Shown: positions 1 to 11,073, numbered from the stretch's first letter. The stretch is 64,000 bases of DNA from Polytrichum commune (GCA_950295325.1 OX485808.1:4652501-4716500), one strand, 5' to 3'. The notes: generated by a model from the sequence alone, not told the origin. Numbers and translations: made by a program.

Positions 1-279
1 AGAGAGTGATAATTCACATTGCATGTAACAAAAGAAATTGAATTCAAGAAGCAACATTTTTAGAATGTAAGAGGAGTTGGAAAGGATAACAAATTACATT
101 GAAATGCTGCACACTTCAATCCCTGCTTCTTCTCTTTCTGAAAATCCCAGAAATCCTCACAACTGCACACTCAATTGCCTTTCAAATGCACACTCAGATA
201 ACTCTCTAATGCAGACCTCAAGCCTTCACAGCTTATATACAAACCCTAGTATACTCCTATGTACACAAAACTCACAACC
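1..279. other. AT-rich stretch without a gene
   Basis: A short open frame runs from about 77 to 319 on the plus strand, but its composition is Ser/Leu/Asn-rich without motifs and it runs into the tandem repeat that follows. I see no gene here. Confidence 0.5.
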
Positions 280-645
280 TTGTAGCTCTCAAGCTTCTGA
301 ACTCTTAAGCAAACCCTAAACTCTCAAGCTTCCCTAAACTCTCAAGCTTCACTTCTGAAGCTTCCCTAAACTCTCAAGCTTCACTTCTGAAGCTTCCCTA
401 AACTCTCAAGCTTCACTTCTGAAGCTTCCCTAAACTTTCAAGCTTCAACTCTGAAGCTTCCTTAAACTCTCAAGCTTCTAAAGATCACCCTCAAGCTCTC
501 AATCCGAAACTCTGAAGCTTTCCTACTCAAGCTCTCAAGCTTTTGAAACTCACAAACTCTTACACTGAAAGCTTTCACAAACTCACAAGCTTTCACAAAC
601 TCAAAAGCTTTCACACAAGCTCTCAATCTGAAATCTCTCAAAACT
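280..645. repeat. AAGCTT-rich tandem repeat with a 32-bp core unit
   Basis: The phrase TAAACTCTCAAGCTTC recurs at 335, 367, 399, 431 and 463, giving an exact 32-bp period for about four units. Each unit holds two AAGCTT sites. From 463 to 645 the same words (CTCAAGCTT, CTTTCACAAACTC) continue in degenerate order. Short open frames here are by-products of the repeat. Confidence 0.85.
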
Positions 646-827
646 TGCAACAAAACTAATTTAAAACTTCAAGACTAAAAAAAGCAAGAGCTTCGCTCTC
701 TAAACGCTCCGCTCCTCCTCTCCTCGAAATGACAAATGAGGAGAAGAGGAAGGGGCGCGGGGAGGTAGGTGCGCCGCTAGGGTTTCCCAGCACCTGCCAT
801 GTGGCACAACTCCACTGGCTAGAGCTG

Positions 828-913
828 GGAGAGAGATGGGATGGGATGGTATAGGAGGTGATGGGAAGGGATGGGATGGGATGGGATGCGATGGGAGATG
901 GGAGATGGGAGAT
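828..913. repeat. GGGAT/GGGAGAT minisatellite, G-quadruplex-capable
   Basis: The plus strand is a purine tract of GGGAT units followed by GGGAGAT units. Between 863 and 895 six GGG runs are separated by 2 to 7 bases, which fits the usual G-quadruplex pattern. The minus-strand open frame through it (His/Pro/Ser-rich) is a repeat artefact. Confidence 0.75.
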
Positions 914-957
914 GGTTGTATATTGGAACCCTTCATGTTATTCTCATGCTTTGACAT

Positions 958-1505
958 ATTTATATGTAATGGACGCGTTTAAGGCATTAACTTGAAAAGC
1001 TTAGTTCAAATACATGAATTTTACTCGTTTTATTTCCTTAGTACCTCTACATTTGGATTCCTTGTAAACATATTTTAGGAAAATATGCTCAGTTAATTCG
1101 TAATAAACAATGCATGTCATTTCCTAGGTTGTCAATGTAGAATCCACCCCCAAAGATATGTATATGGTGTTTTAAAATATAGTTTATGTAAGAGCTAGAT
1201 ATCTTTCAATTAATTCGATGGTTCCTCAAATAAATATTACATGCAAAAAGGAATTCATAATAATATGAGATTGCGCAGAGTTGCTATACGATAGGATGTC
1301 AACTCAAGTTCTAATATTAGGTGTTAGCTTGAACTAATGCATTTCTGGAGTGGTCAACTATTTTGCTAGCATCAACTACGAGCTTGCGATGAATGAAGTT
1401 AGTGCAATTACAAGGGTTTTTGAGGAGTCAATATTGTTTGTGTGTGTAATGTATCCTAGTAACAATCTAAAACCTAAACCCAAATACCACATACACAACT
1501 TTCAC
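958..1505. other. AT-rich non-coding stretch
   Basis: There are dense stops in all frames and no repeat or motif that I can see. Confidence 0.4.
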
Positions 1506-1575
1506 AAACCCTAAACCCCTAAACCCTACCCCCAAACCCTTACCCTAAACCCTAACCGCAAACCCTAAACCCTAC
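1506..1575. repeat. Degenerate interstitial telomere-like tract (CCCTAAA)n
   Basis: About nine imperfect copies of the plant telomere heptamer CCCTAAA occur in one orientation over roughly 70 bp, mixed with variants such as CCCCTAAA and CCCTTAC. The tract is short and flanked by ordinary AT-rich DNA, so it is interstitial and not a chromosome end. Confidence 0.75.
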
Positions 1576-3090
1576 ATCCCTGCATCTTTTTATCTTACCA
1601 ACCTTTCTTATATGTGGCCATGTTGTTTTCTGAGGGCAGGTCAAATTGGTCTACCAATGTTGGTTGGATGGAGAATGCTTAATTCCGTTCATAACAACTA
1701 TAATAATTGATAATGATGCCAATTGTCATTTTCACATTCCAAATTAATAGATTTGAGATAAAACTTTGGTTTAGGTGATAAGTGAAATTTCAAATATTCC
1801 CACTTTCACCTTAATAGTTCTGAGTGAAATTTCATCACACAATCCACGATCTTATTATAATAACATGCATGTCTTAAGACTTCAATTTATATCAACACTT
1901 TAAGCTATGATGATGCACATCCTTCTCATAGGATGCAAAACATATATTAATTGTAAGTACATACTATTGTATGCACCATTCCAAATTAATAGTGCATTTC
2001 CCCAAACCCTAAAAGTCTATTTCCAATAGGACCTCAACTCATTTAATCATGTGTCAACTTAAACTAACAATCGAACAATGCATTCAACTATAAATATCAC
2101 CAATGATCTAATAAACATTTAACCAATGTGTATCCGTACCCTTACAACAAGTGGACGAAAATTCAATTTCCAATAGGACGTCAAACACATAATAATTGTA
2201 ACTATGATTCAACGTTACGGTAGCTAGTATGGTTTCAAGTCTCAATGATCATTACGCTATCATACTATGCAGCATTACAAATTGATTAATCCTTCCTACT
2301 CATGCCATTTTAATTCCTTATTTTCACACCTAGATACCATTTGAAAGAAGACCTAACTTACATATATTATTAGGTATAATTAGTTCATAGTGTCCTCAAT
2401 CTACCCTAGTGCAAGCCATTATGGATTAACCCGATTTTTTAGTTGTATTCATGCACTTGGTGACCATATTACGGTCATTTTTTGATGTGAAACATATGAT
2501 ACCTATAATTTTAGGGGCGTCCGCAACATGTTTCTTAGCCACTCTGACCTCATTGTGTGTGTGTGTATATATATGACTTCGACATTCATAACTTTATTAG
2601 GCATCAATTGTCAATTAACTTGGACTTCATACCTTAGTCGCAAATCATTAAATATTCAATGTTAACCATCTCCATATTTAGACATTATGTGTATATATAT
2701 ATATGTATATACATATATTTCGATGAGACCTTGGTCACAACTAAGGTGTGCAACCGATTTATATATTTTCAATATGTTGGCGTGCATACAAGGCATGTTC
2801 CATACATGACAATGCTATTTATATAATTCCGCATGGATGGAATGGAAGATTGTTAGGTCAAAGAAGGCGGCGGGAATCCGCTTTTTAAAGAGCATCCAAG
2901 GGATTTTGAACCAGCGGGGTGAAGTACTTAAAGCTCTTCCCCCCACAACAAAGCTCTTTTCAGCGGCACATGCAAGTGTGCGCTCTACAGACCTCACCGA
3001 ACGCGCTCAAGCCATTTCGTGTGCGCCAACCCTACACCACCCGGGTACAGTACAGGCTGTACCTACCGCATATACCGCCGTAAATACCGG
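1576..3090. other. AT-rich non-coding stretch with TA/TG microsatellites
   Basis: No gene is visible. Small dinucleotide tracts lie at about 2556-2574 (TG then TA) and 2690-2722 (TA-rich). Base composition becomes more GC-rich from about 2850, which may mark the left edge of the mobile-element-like locus that follows. Confidence 0.45.
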
Positions 3091-3093
3091 AAC

Positions 3094-4070
3094 TTTACGA
3101 ACGCACGTTCGTAAAGATGAAGAGCTTCAGGTTTAGACAAACGATTCGGACCTGGACATGGCAAGGATTTACGAACGCGCGTTCGTAAATTCCACATGAG
3201 AGCATGTTCTGGATTGAGCTACTCATATGGATAGTCACATGCACGTAATCCATCTCAGTTATTTACGAACATGCGTTCGTAAATATGTCTTCGAGGACCA
3301 TGCAGACATATTTGACCCTTATCTATTGGTACCTGATGGTCGGTAATTTACGAACGTGCGTTCGTAAATCCCACATGAGAGCATGTTTTGGATTGAGCTA
3401 CTAATGGATAGTCACATGCACATAATCCATGGCAATTATTTACGAACGTGCGTTCGTAAATATGCCTTCGAGGATCATACATACATATTTGACCCGTATC
3501 TACTGGTACCTGATGGTCGGTAATTTTACGAACGTGCGTTCGTAAATCCCACAGGAGATCATGTTTTGGATTGAGCTACTCATGGATAGTCACATGCACA
3601 TCATCCATGGCATTTATTTACGAACGTGCGTTCGTAAATATGCCTTCGAGTTTCATACATACATATTTGACCCTTGTCTATTGGTACCTGTTGGTCGGTA
3701 ATTTACGAACGTGCGTTCGTAAATCCCACATGAGAGCACGTTCTGGATTGAGGTACTCATATGGTTAGTCACATGCACTTAATCCATGACAGTCATTTAC
3801 GAACGTGCGTTCGTAAATATGCCTTCGAGGATCATACATACTTATTTGACCCGTATCTATTGTTACCTGATGGTCGGGAATTTACGAACGTTCGTTCGTA
3901 AATACATGTCATTATTATCTACGCATCCAGCAACACATCTTCATTCATGCACATCAGTATGGCAGTAATTTACGAACACAGAATAGCAAGAAAAATATGC
4001 TCATCGCTCGTCCGTGAGGGATGTGAACACGGGGTCGCACCCATTTACGAACGTCCGTTCGTAAATGGGT
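3094..4070. repeat. Array of TTTACGAACG/CGTTCGTAAA palindromes in a ~178-bp tandem unit
   Basis: Eleven near-perfect palindromes, each with 10-bp arms TTTACGAACG and CGTTCGTAAA around 2 central bases (TG, CA, CG or similar), start near 3094, 3168, 3262, 3347, 3439, 3525, 3617, 3702, 3796, 3881 and 4044. A half site lies at 3967. Spacings alternate between about 85 and 93 bp, so the real tandem unit is about 178 bp with two palindromes and two different spacers. One spacer contains GGTACCTGATGGTCGG and the other GGATTGAGCTACT. The last site (4039-4070) has arms extended to 15 bp. Partial sites continue at 4328-4346 and 4513-4525, up to the start of the next open frame. This arrangement resembles subterminal binding sites of a DNA transposon, but that is inference. 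Confidence 0.9.
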
Positions 4071-4491
4071 AGGTACGCAAAAGTCAACATAATCAAATTC
4101 ACAATATGGAGGTGCTCAGTGTTCAAAATATTGTTGGAGTTGATTCAGGCATCATCTGCAGATTTGCTAATTTTGTGCGTATGGACAAGTGTTCTCTTGT
4201 GATAGTATATCGCGCAGGTTCCTAAGTCAACATGGTACTTTGACCTACAAAACCGATATTCCTCAGGGTGCTCTCATTTGAGGGATCTCGAAGGCCGCCG
4301 GATGTACATGGAGAAGTTACTGAGGTCACGAACGCGCGTTCGTAAATGCATGTGGCGTTCTCGGATTTCTGATTTCGTCGTCGGTTGTATGTGGACACGC
4401 GCTGGTCCGAACAGCAGGGCCCTCCTGGACGACTAACGAGTGTTCTCCTCTTTGTCCATGTATTGTTTACATTAGTGAACAACCTAGACGT

Positions 4492-7400
4492 ATGCTTAAA
4501 ACGTTTTTTTGGGACGCGCGTTCGTCTTTGTGCGTGAGTTTCTCCAATGGTGCACCAAAATTTGTTTGTCAATTTTGGGCCATTTATCTCCACATATATT
4601 CTATCCTCTCTTGTATGCATTGCGGTGGTGGTTGGGTTGATCATGTCCTGGTGGTTGGTCTAGGCTGTATGGCGTTGCATGTGGGTGATAGTTCATTGGA
4701 GTTGTTGACGTATGCATCGTCATCCGATGCTGAATGTGAACTGTCTTCCCCGTCGGCAGATAGTAATGGTGTGCCAAACGTGAGGGGGGTGTTTGTGGAT
4801 ACATCCTCCCATGAATCTTTGGAAGTCCACGAACAATCTCTGCATTCCGGAGATGACCACGATGACATTCCGTTGTGTGCCGGTTTCGGGAGGGAGCAAT
4901 GGGTTGGCCTTGATGTCGTTCTATTCAACAAGGTTGGTGTCCCGGTGGCAGATGGCATATGTAGAAACTCCAATCCCCGTGATTGTGTCGATGCCAACGC
5001 CCTAGGTCTCGATGATGTTGGCGTGTGCATCTTGAACTCTTTGCTTCCGGTAGAGTTCCCGGTGACATGGAGATTTTCCTTGCGTCGATGGCCGCTTCGT
5101 CGAGTTCTACATGAGGAAGTGAGTTTGTGGGATCATGAGCGGCGGCATAAGCAAACACAATTAGCTTTGTTGGCCACAACACGTCCTCGCAAAGGCCTCC
5201 GTAGATATGATTCAAACCGTGTGCCTCGCGGAGATAAGGAGCGTCGACGGGATCGGCTTTTGGGGGACGAATCTATCCGTCTAGTGTCCGGCAAGGATTG
5301 TTGCGCGAGGAAATGTTGCCAATTTTTCCCGCGGGAGAAAATTAGATCTCTACGTCAAGAGATGTGGCTTGCGGATTTTCGTATGAGGTCGGCTAAGAAA
5401 CTCGAGGTCCACAGAAATTTGCACCTTGATACCCATGGGCATAAGGTGGTGACACTTGAGAATGTTGATGTGTGTTGTACAGCGTGGTATACCATCCACG
5501 CCGTCTCCAAGGCTGACTTTTATAGGTTTCGAAAATATTCATCGTTGGGTCGCCGCTCTCGATTTCATGGCAACTCGGGCACAAAGAAACCTAGGGAGGC
5601 TACACTGCAAGCGTCCGCGACACTATCCACCATCATAGTGCCATTGGCCGATGCAATGCCCCACAAGACGAGGACATTGTCGTCAGGGGAGAAGGTTGTT
5701 CAAATGGTGTTGCCCACGGGCACAAAATGGAAGAACATCTTAACGGACATCAATGAAGTGGGTCGCATAGCGGGATGTGGGCCCATTTCTTTGTCCAAGT
5801 TGAGTGTGATTAAAAACCAGTAGTTTGCGGAATACATTCTGAAAAGACCCGGGGACAAGTTCGCTAGATGCACGACGTGTGAAAAATACAAAGGTCTTCG
5901 AGACGCCCACCCCATAGGCACTGAATCTCATTCCAGACACCAAAAAAAATATATTGAACATGTCAACAATCAAGAGGCACACCGTCAAGATTACTATAAG
6001 AATCGTGCTCTATCCATAATGAGGCCCACAGAGGTTCTAACAGTCATCCATGATAAAATGGACCACGCCAAGACCGCATGCCCTTGTTATGCACGCAAAA
6101 TAAAGGCCACGGATGGTCTCTTCAAGTTGCCCGTAGCTGTCACAGGTTTGTATGAAATCACAACTACGTGTTTAAAGTCTATCCAATTTTCTTGGGTGTG
6201 TTTGGCAAATGTCCAACTCCATACATCCGTTTAGTGGTTATTTGATTATTTTGGTCACGCATCGTTTGTTTTTTCCAGGTATGATTGCCCACGGCCATGG
6301 GGACGTAAAGTATGCCCATTATGGTTTGGATTTTTACCCTGGGGATGCTAACCACACGGTGGGTTCATTTGCAAAACTGTTGCGCGATCTTGAGAAGCCA
6401 CCGGTACATTCTTCCCGTGCACTTTTTGATGGTTGTGGAACCACATCCCTTTATGAGGCAGTGCTTTCGGGGAAGGAGGTTTGTATGTCGTCATTGCCAG
6501 AACCACCCGGAGAGCCCATTTGTGCAAAACCATTGCCTCCAACTCTCCACGTTCAACTTGATAATTGTGCGAAGGACAACAAATGTCGATACGTATTTTG
6601 TTTTTGGTCATTGCTCGTGGCGAAAGGAATCTTCAAGGAGGTGTTTGTGTCTTTCTTGATGGTGGGACATACACACGACGACATTGATGCATCATTCGGA
6701 CGGTGGAGCATGAAGTTGCATGAAGAAGATTTTCCAACCATACCTCTTCTTATGAAATCGTATATGGATTTGGACCATATGCCAGTAATTCCGCACTTGA
6801 TTGAGGAAGTACCAAATTTCAAGGCCTTCATCAAGCCATACATGTTGAAGGGAGGGGACCGTTTGGTGGGGCATACCAAAGCACAACAATTCCGATTTTA
6901 TATGAGGGACGATGGTCTCCCGGCCATGCAATTCAAGCTTTTGTGCACATCTCCTAATTGGGGCCCGGATGATGGTATACTCGTATGGCGTCAAGACAAT
7001 GATGGGAAATGTTTGGTCCCGGATGGGGAACCAAAGCCTTGCAAACCCGAACCCATGAGGAATGGGCCGGAAATCATCAAAGGCATATCCGGATTCATTG
7101 AATATTGGAAAGAGTTGTGCGAGGAGGACATCACAAGACGTGTTAGAGATACCCATGAACCGTTGATCGCGTATTGGGATCGCATTCGCTCAGCCTTGAT
7201 GACACTTGGTGGCGACACCCGTACGACTTTGACACAAGGATTTTGGCCACAAAGTCGTTTGACGGTTGTCGAGTCCGATACTATGTTTTTCAGCAATGGA
7301 GACGTTCGTGAAGAGTTCGCAATGGACGAGCATTACGTTGGCCCTGCCCGCAATCGACCGGCACCGTCGTTTCGTGTAGGTGTTGATTGCCATGAAGGGT

Positions 7401-7798
7401 ATTTGGTCCTCGTACGAGCTGGGGATGAGGAGCATCCCAAGCCAATTTGGTTGGTAAAAGCATTGTCTTCACCCAATTTTGTTCAAACTAGCCCCAACTT
7501 TCGTCAAATTGAGGTGGAATATTGTCGTCCAAGCACTAAAGACCACAACGTGCTCCGCACTTATTTAGGTTGGGACACCAAAAAGAATTTTAAGTGGACA
7601 GTGGACTCAACGTACACACCGGTTTGGATAAACACGGATACTATACTTTGTGCTTGGAAGCCGCGCAAAGGTTCCAACACAGAAGCAATGACCATCCCCC
7701 AAAAACATATAAATTTTGCCAAAGACAACTTGGCACGTATTGCAGCTGCGGAAAATGACGCCGAGAATGGATATGAAGCGGAAGATGGAGATGGGTAA
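4492..7798 (+). pseudogene. DUF7869-type, DDE-transposase-like gene, two exons, one in-frame TAG
   Basis: Exon 1 is 4492-6145 and exon 2 is 6279-7798. The 133-nt intron between them begins GTTTGT after CACAG and ends TTTTCCAG, and the phase is kept. The product would be about 1,057 residues counting the stop position. What is seen: a Cys pair motif (TTCEKYK region) before a segment IHDKMDHAKT (residues 519-528), then QLDNCAKDN (D646) and GHTHDDID (D685-D688). This series of acidic residues fits an RNase-H-fold (DDE) catalytic core and matches my memory of DUF7869 proteins in plants and fungi; the transposase role is inference. The frame is broken only by TAG at 5821-5823, after SVIKNQ, and reads on cleanly for 107 codons to the splice site. 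The start is uncertain: ATG 4492 overlaps a palindrome half-site, and ATG 4669 (MALHVGD) is an alternative. A palindrome array lies upstream and an inverted copy of its own 3' end lies downstream. Confidence 0.75.
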
Positions 7799-8664
7799 AC
7801 ATAACATAGGTGAAAGTTAACGGCGGGAAAAAACATTAGTACTTAGTAGTCTTGGTTTTTAATAGACTTAGTAGACTTGTCACACTCCATTGTGGTATAC
7901 GTTTGGGATGTGCCATCCAAAACCATAAGAACCTTACTTATGGGATGCGCACCCCAAACTCTATAATGACATAAACCATTTGTTTTTTAGATTCGCTTGT
8001 TATTTTCCACATGGAGTTCACGTTTTCATTATAATTGCAATTTTTTATTTTTAGTATTAGGAATATTCTTTACGTGCGAATTTTTAAATTGTCATGTTCT
8101 TGATGTTCCCAACATTCCATATGCCCACAATATTGGCATCCCAAACTATGGGCATATTTTATTTTGAGACTTTCAAAAGTCTCCGATTAACGAATATAGT
8201 GTTATATTCGTTAATCGGAGACTTTGGAAAGTCTCAAAATAAAATACGCCCATAGTTTGGGATGCCAATATTGTGAACATATGGAACTTTGGGAACATGA
8301 CGGTTTACAAATTCGCCCGCGAAGAATATTCATATTACTAAAAATAGTAAGTCTTCATATCATAACATAAACATGAACTACACGTGGAAAAAACAATCCA
8401 ATCCCAAAATCAAATAGTATTATGTCATTATAAAGTTTAAGGTGTGCATCCCATATATAAGGGTCTTATGGGATTGTATGGCACATCCCAAACGTATTTA
8501 TAAATTTGAATATTATGAATTTATTATATAATAATTGCAATAATACCAAGTCTATAAAGTCCCCCTATGTTGAGCCATTAAATCCAACTTATGTTATGTT
8601 TCCCCGTCTCCATATTCCGCTTCATATCCATTCTCGGCTTCATTTTCCACAGCTGCAATACGTG
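7731..8664. repeat. Inverted repeat, ~460-bp arms, including the gene's 3' coding end
   Basis: The left arm runs from about 7731, inside the last 20 or so codons of the DUF7869 gene, to 8198. The right arm runs from 8203 to about 8664. The axis is the 4 bases GTGT at 8199-8202. The innermost 18 bp (CTCCGATTAACGAATATA and its complement) are perfect; the outer parts are diverged with small gaps. The right arm carries an antisense copy of the gene's final codons (about 8594-8664), so this is a duplicated and inverted gene end and not a simple hairpin. Confidence 0.85.
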
Positions 8665-8667
8665 CTA

Positions 8668-8736
8668 GGCATCCCAAACTATGGGCATATTTTATTTTGA
8701 GACTTTCAAAAGTCTCCGATTAACGAATATAGTGTT
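8668..8736. repeat. 69-bp direct copy of the inverted-repeat core
   Basis: This segment is identical to 8135-8203, from GGCATCCCAAACTATG through GAATATAGTGTT. It follows directly on the right arm of the inverted repeat and then passes into a different repeat family at 8736. The exact identity contrasts with the diverged arms and suggests a later duplication or an element end. A related, weaker match (AGTCTC...GAATATAGTGTTATA) occurs at about 35018-35065. Confidence 0.8.
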
Positions 8737-8962
8737 TTATGTCATTGTGGTAAATTCTCTAATGACACTTCTTATGAATAAGTTTACAAAAATTGTCATC
8801 CTAATTTACTTTTAGTTCATCCATTTCGGTATAGTTTGCATTAAAAAAGTTCCATAATTAAATATTGTTATGGATCGAAAATCACTTAGTAAGTGGCAGT
8901 GATTGCAACTTTGTGGAGAAGGATGTCGTTCCAAGGAATGACAATGAATGTTATATCCGTCA
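8736..8962 (+). repeat. Dispersed repeat, family D, partial copy
   Basis: It shares TTATGTCATTGTGGTAA, TGACACTTCTTATGAATAAG, ACTTTTAGTTCATCC, AAAATCACTTAGTAAGTG and AAGGAATGACAA, in this order, with copies at 54940-55266, 57077-57462 and 63630-63755. The right terminus seen in the 57-kb copy is missing here. Confidence 0.6.
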
Positions 8963-9112
8963 CCGGCCCCCCTCCTGATCGATCATCGTTCATTTTGCTA
9001 TTCGGGCCATTCGATCCATGATACACTCACATGTTCATCACAATGTCGTGGATCAAGCGGTCCCTCCTATAGCAGGAGAGATCTTGACAAATGGGTTCCG
9101 TTCCTTGACTAA

Positions 9113-9793
9113 CAAGTGCAACATTGGAGGTCCTTGAGATCAAGGGGCAGCGTCAACACAAGAGCTTATTTTTACAATGCCATGAACACATTTCTATCAC
9201 ACTTCAAGCTTACCCAAACTTCCCAGGCCTATGAGGAGAGAGGAACCTTTCGTATGTGAGCATACCTCTCATGCATCCAACATAAAAACCTGACCCTTAT
9301 GAGATGCAAGGCCCTGCTATGTTTCTGGAGATCCAATACGCGTTTGAACAGAAGTTCACAGTATGGAATCTTGGTGGCAGTATCTCGATGAATGTTGAGG
9401 AGACGAGTACTTGATGCATGCATCGAAGAATATGGAGAGGAGATTGAAGTCCATGGATGATCCAGATGCACAAATAAACGACAATGAGTGTTCTCCGGTT
9501 CAAAACTCTTCCCTGAATATGCCTGATGGGTTAAGCAGCAAAGATTGGCGACGTACCTGGCCATAACATGAAACAGAAGAGTATGGAGGATAATATGGAG
9601 GAGGATGAGCAGAAGGAACCCAACATCTTTAATCCCACTTCCTTCTTCGCTTTTTTATGGTGCCATTGTAATGAAATTTACTCTCAGAGTCGATTACGAG
9701 GATAATATTCAGGAAGTCAATAGACACGTCCCTGGTGGCATCATAATTAAAGATGTCTGCACGGAGATCCACGGTCACAACGAACGCTGAACT
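9113..9793 (+). pseudogene. Decayed coding sequence; every in-frame stop is TGA
   Basis: One plus-strand frame runs for about 226 codons with six TGA stops and no TAA or TAG, and ends at TGA 9788-9790. The conceptual protein is rich in Arg, Tyr and Trp and looks coding (for example NAMNTFLSHFKLTQTSQAYE near 9170-9232, and RRRVLDACIEEYGEEIEVHG near 9400-9455). I do not recognise the family. A second partial copy at about 49990-50100 reads CGA where this copy has its first TGA (9257), so at least that stop arose by C-to-T change at a CpG. A minus-strand open frame across 9229-9564 is probably its shadow. Confidence 0.5.
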
Positions 9794-10203
9794 CCGCTTT
9801 CCCTAGTTATTTTCAATAATCATCATCCATCATCTGACCATCAACGTCCTCATTAGCATCATAATCAATGTAGAAAACTGCATATTAGCGACAATATGTC
9901 TATGGTTCCACGATGGTTCACATGATATAACACTCACGGCGTTCTTTGGGTCCGAAGCAAAAACCATGAAATAAAATCATTTTACTATTATAAGGCCATG
10001 GTTCAACATTCTATGGCGTGTGATTATTTTCACACCCCCATATAGCAATGTGACTGATGAAACTAATGGTGCATGTCATCAGTCTTAGTAGTTTCGAATA
10101 CTCATAGAACTATAATCCTAGGGAATATCGCAAACTTTTACACAACTATCTGTTGTGAGTTTGGGCTCCCCATACATTGTATTTCTCAATTCACAACATC
10201 TAG

Positions 10204-11073
10204 GTGCACCCATGTCCCGAACAATCAAATATTCGTCCATTTAATACCATAAATCATCAACTCAATTTGTGCTCTTATTATTCATCAATTGCAAGGATGC
10301 ATGGAGTGATTTTTGATCCTGTAATGTCACAAGGTATCTTTTCATTGCTTTCTACACTTTCGATTCCACCTCATTCTCGCTCTCTTATCAACAATGTCTT
10401 AGCAAACTATCTCACGTATTTGCAACATGTGGACTCTTCGGCCCGGGTACGCAACTCCCGTATTATATGGTCCTGATTATAATCACTTATAATGCGTTTT
10501 AGTCCAATATTGAGTGATACAATTTGTTTTAATGTAGGAAACCCTCGTAGCCCTTCTAACAAGGAATCCAAAAATGTAACTCTATATAGGAAATGAAAGA
10601 TATTTTGAAGCATATAATTACATTAAAAACCTAATCATATGATTTTTTAATACAGGTACCATAGGTCAAACTACCCAACTTTTTGGACTTTTTAATAAAA
10701 TTTTAACATTGTGAATGAATTATAATTTTAATGGGAGGCAACTATGCGTGGCTTATAATTTTAATGGGAGGCTTAATAAATATGCAACCCAACTTTTTTT
10801 TCATCTCATTTTATTTAATTTGGTCTTCACCCAACTTTTTGATCATTTTAATTTGATGTAATTTTTACAAAAGCCGTCCTCTAAGCCGTTTTAAGTACGA
10901 TGCCCTCTGCGTATAATATGGGAGTTGCGTACCCGGGCTCTTCGGTTGGATCTCACTTGTACATTGCCCATTGTGCACATCCCATGCCACCCTATTCCTA
11001 CTCAAGAAGTATGAGCAACATACATGCTTGGTATACAAAATGGGCATTACATGATGGAGAATGTAGATTGTAG
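10204..11073 (+). pseudogene. Unknown ORF interrupted by a transposable element
   Basis: The 5' part is open from ATG 10204 to 10441. It is then interrupted by a 496-bp inverted-repeat element. After the right target duplication the same frame stays open from 10946 to a TAG at 11071-11073, so about 122 codons were one open frame before insertion. The residues look coding (for example MPPYSYSRSMSNIHAWYTKW after the insertion). I do not recognise the family. It may be part of the same decayed gene as 9113-9793, but the two are not in a provable splice relation. Confidence 0.5.
10442..10937. mobile_element. 496-bp non-autonomous TIR element with 8-bp TSD
   Basis: The ends are inverted repeats of about 26 bp with one mismatch, starting CCCGGGTACGCAACTCCC. 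The 8 bp CTCTTCGG is present on both flanks (10434-10441 and 10938-10945), as expected for a target-site duplication. The interior is AT-rich and encodes nothing. An 8-bp duplication fits hAT-type transposition, but the terminus CCCGGG is not a standard hAT end, so the superfamily is open. Confidence 0.85.

Noticed and set aside
700..957. Pro/Ser/His-rich minus-strand frame
   Set aside because: Produced by the GGGAT minisatellite.
3094..4070. CRISPR-like array
   Set aside because: Regular repeats with spacers, but the spacers are themselves two repeated sequences and the repeats are perfect palindromes in a eukaryotic genome.
5758..5823. 66-nt intron removing the TAG of the DUF7869 gene
   Set aside because: GT and TAG borders exist, but the segment encodes residues that fit the family (GCGPISLSKL) and has no good branch-site region. 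A nonsense change is simpler.
9229..9564. 111-codon minus-strand frame
   Set aside because: The opposite strand shows coding character with a paralogue at 50 kb, so this is taken as a shadow, though not excluded.
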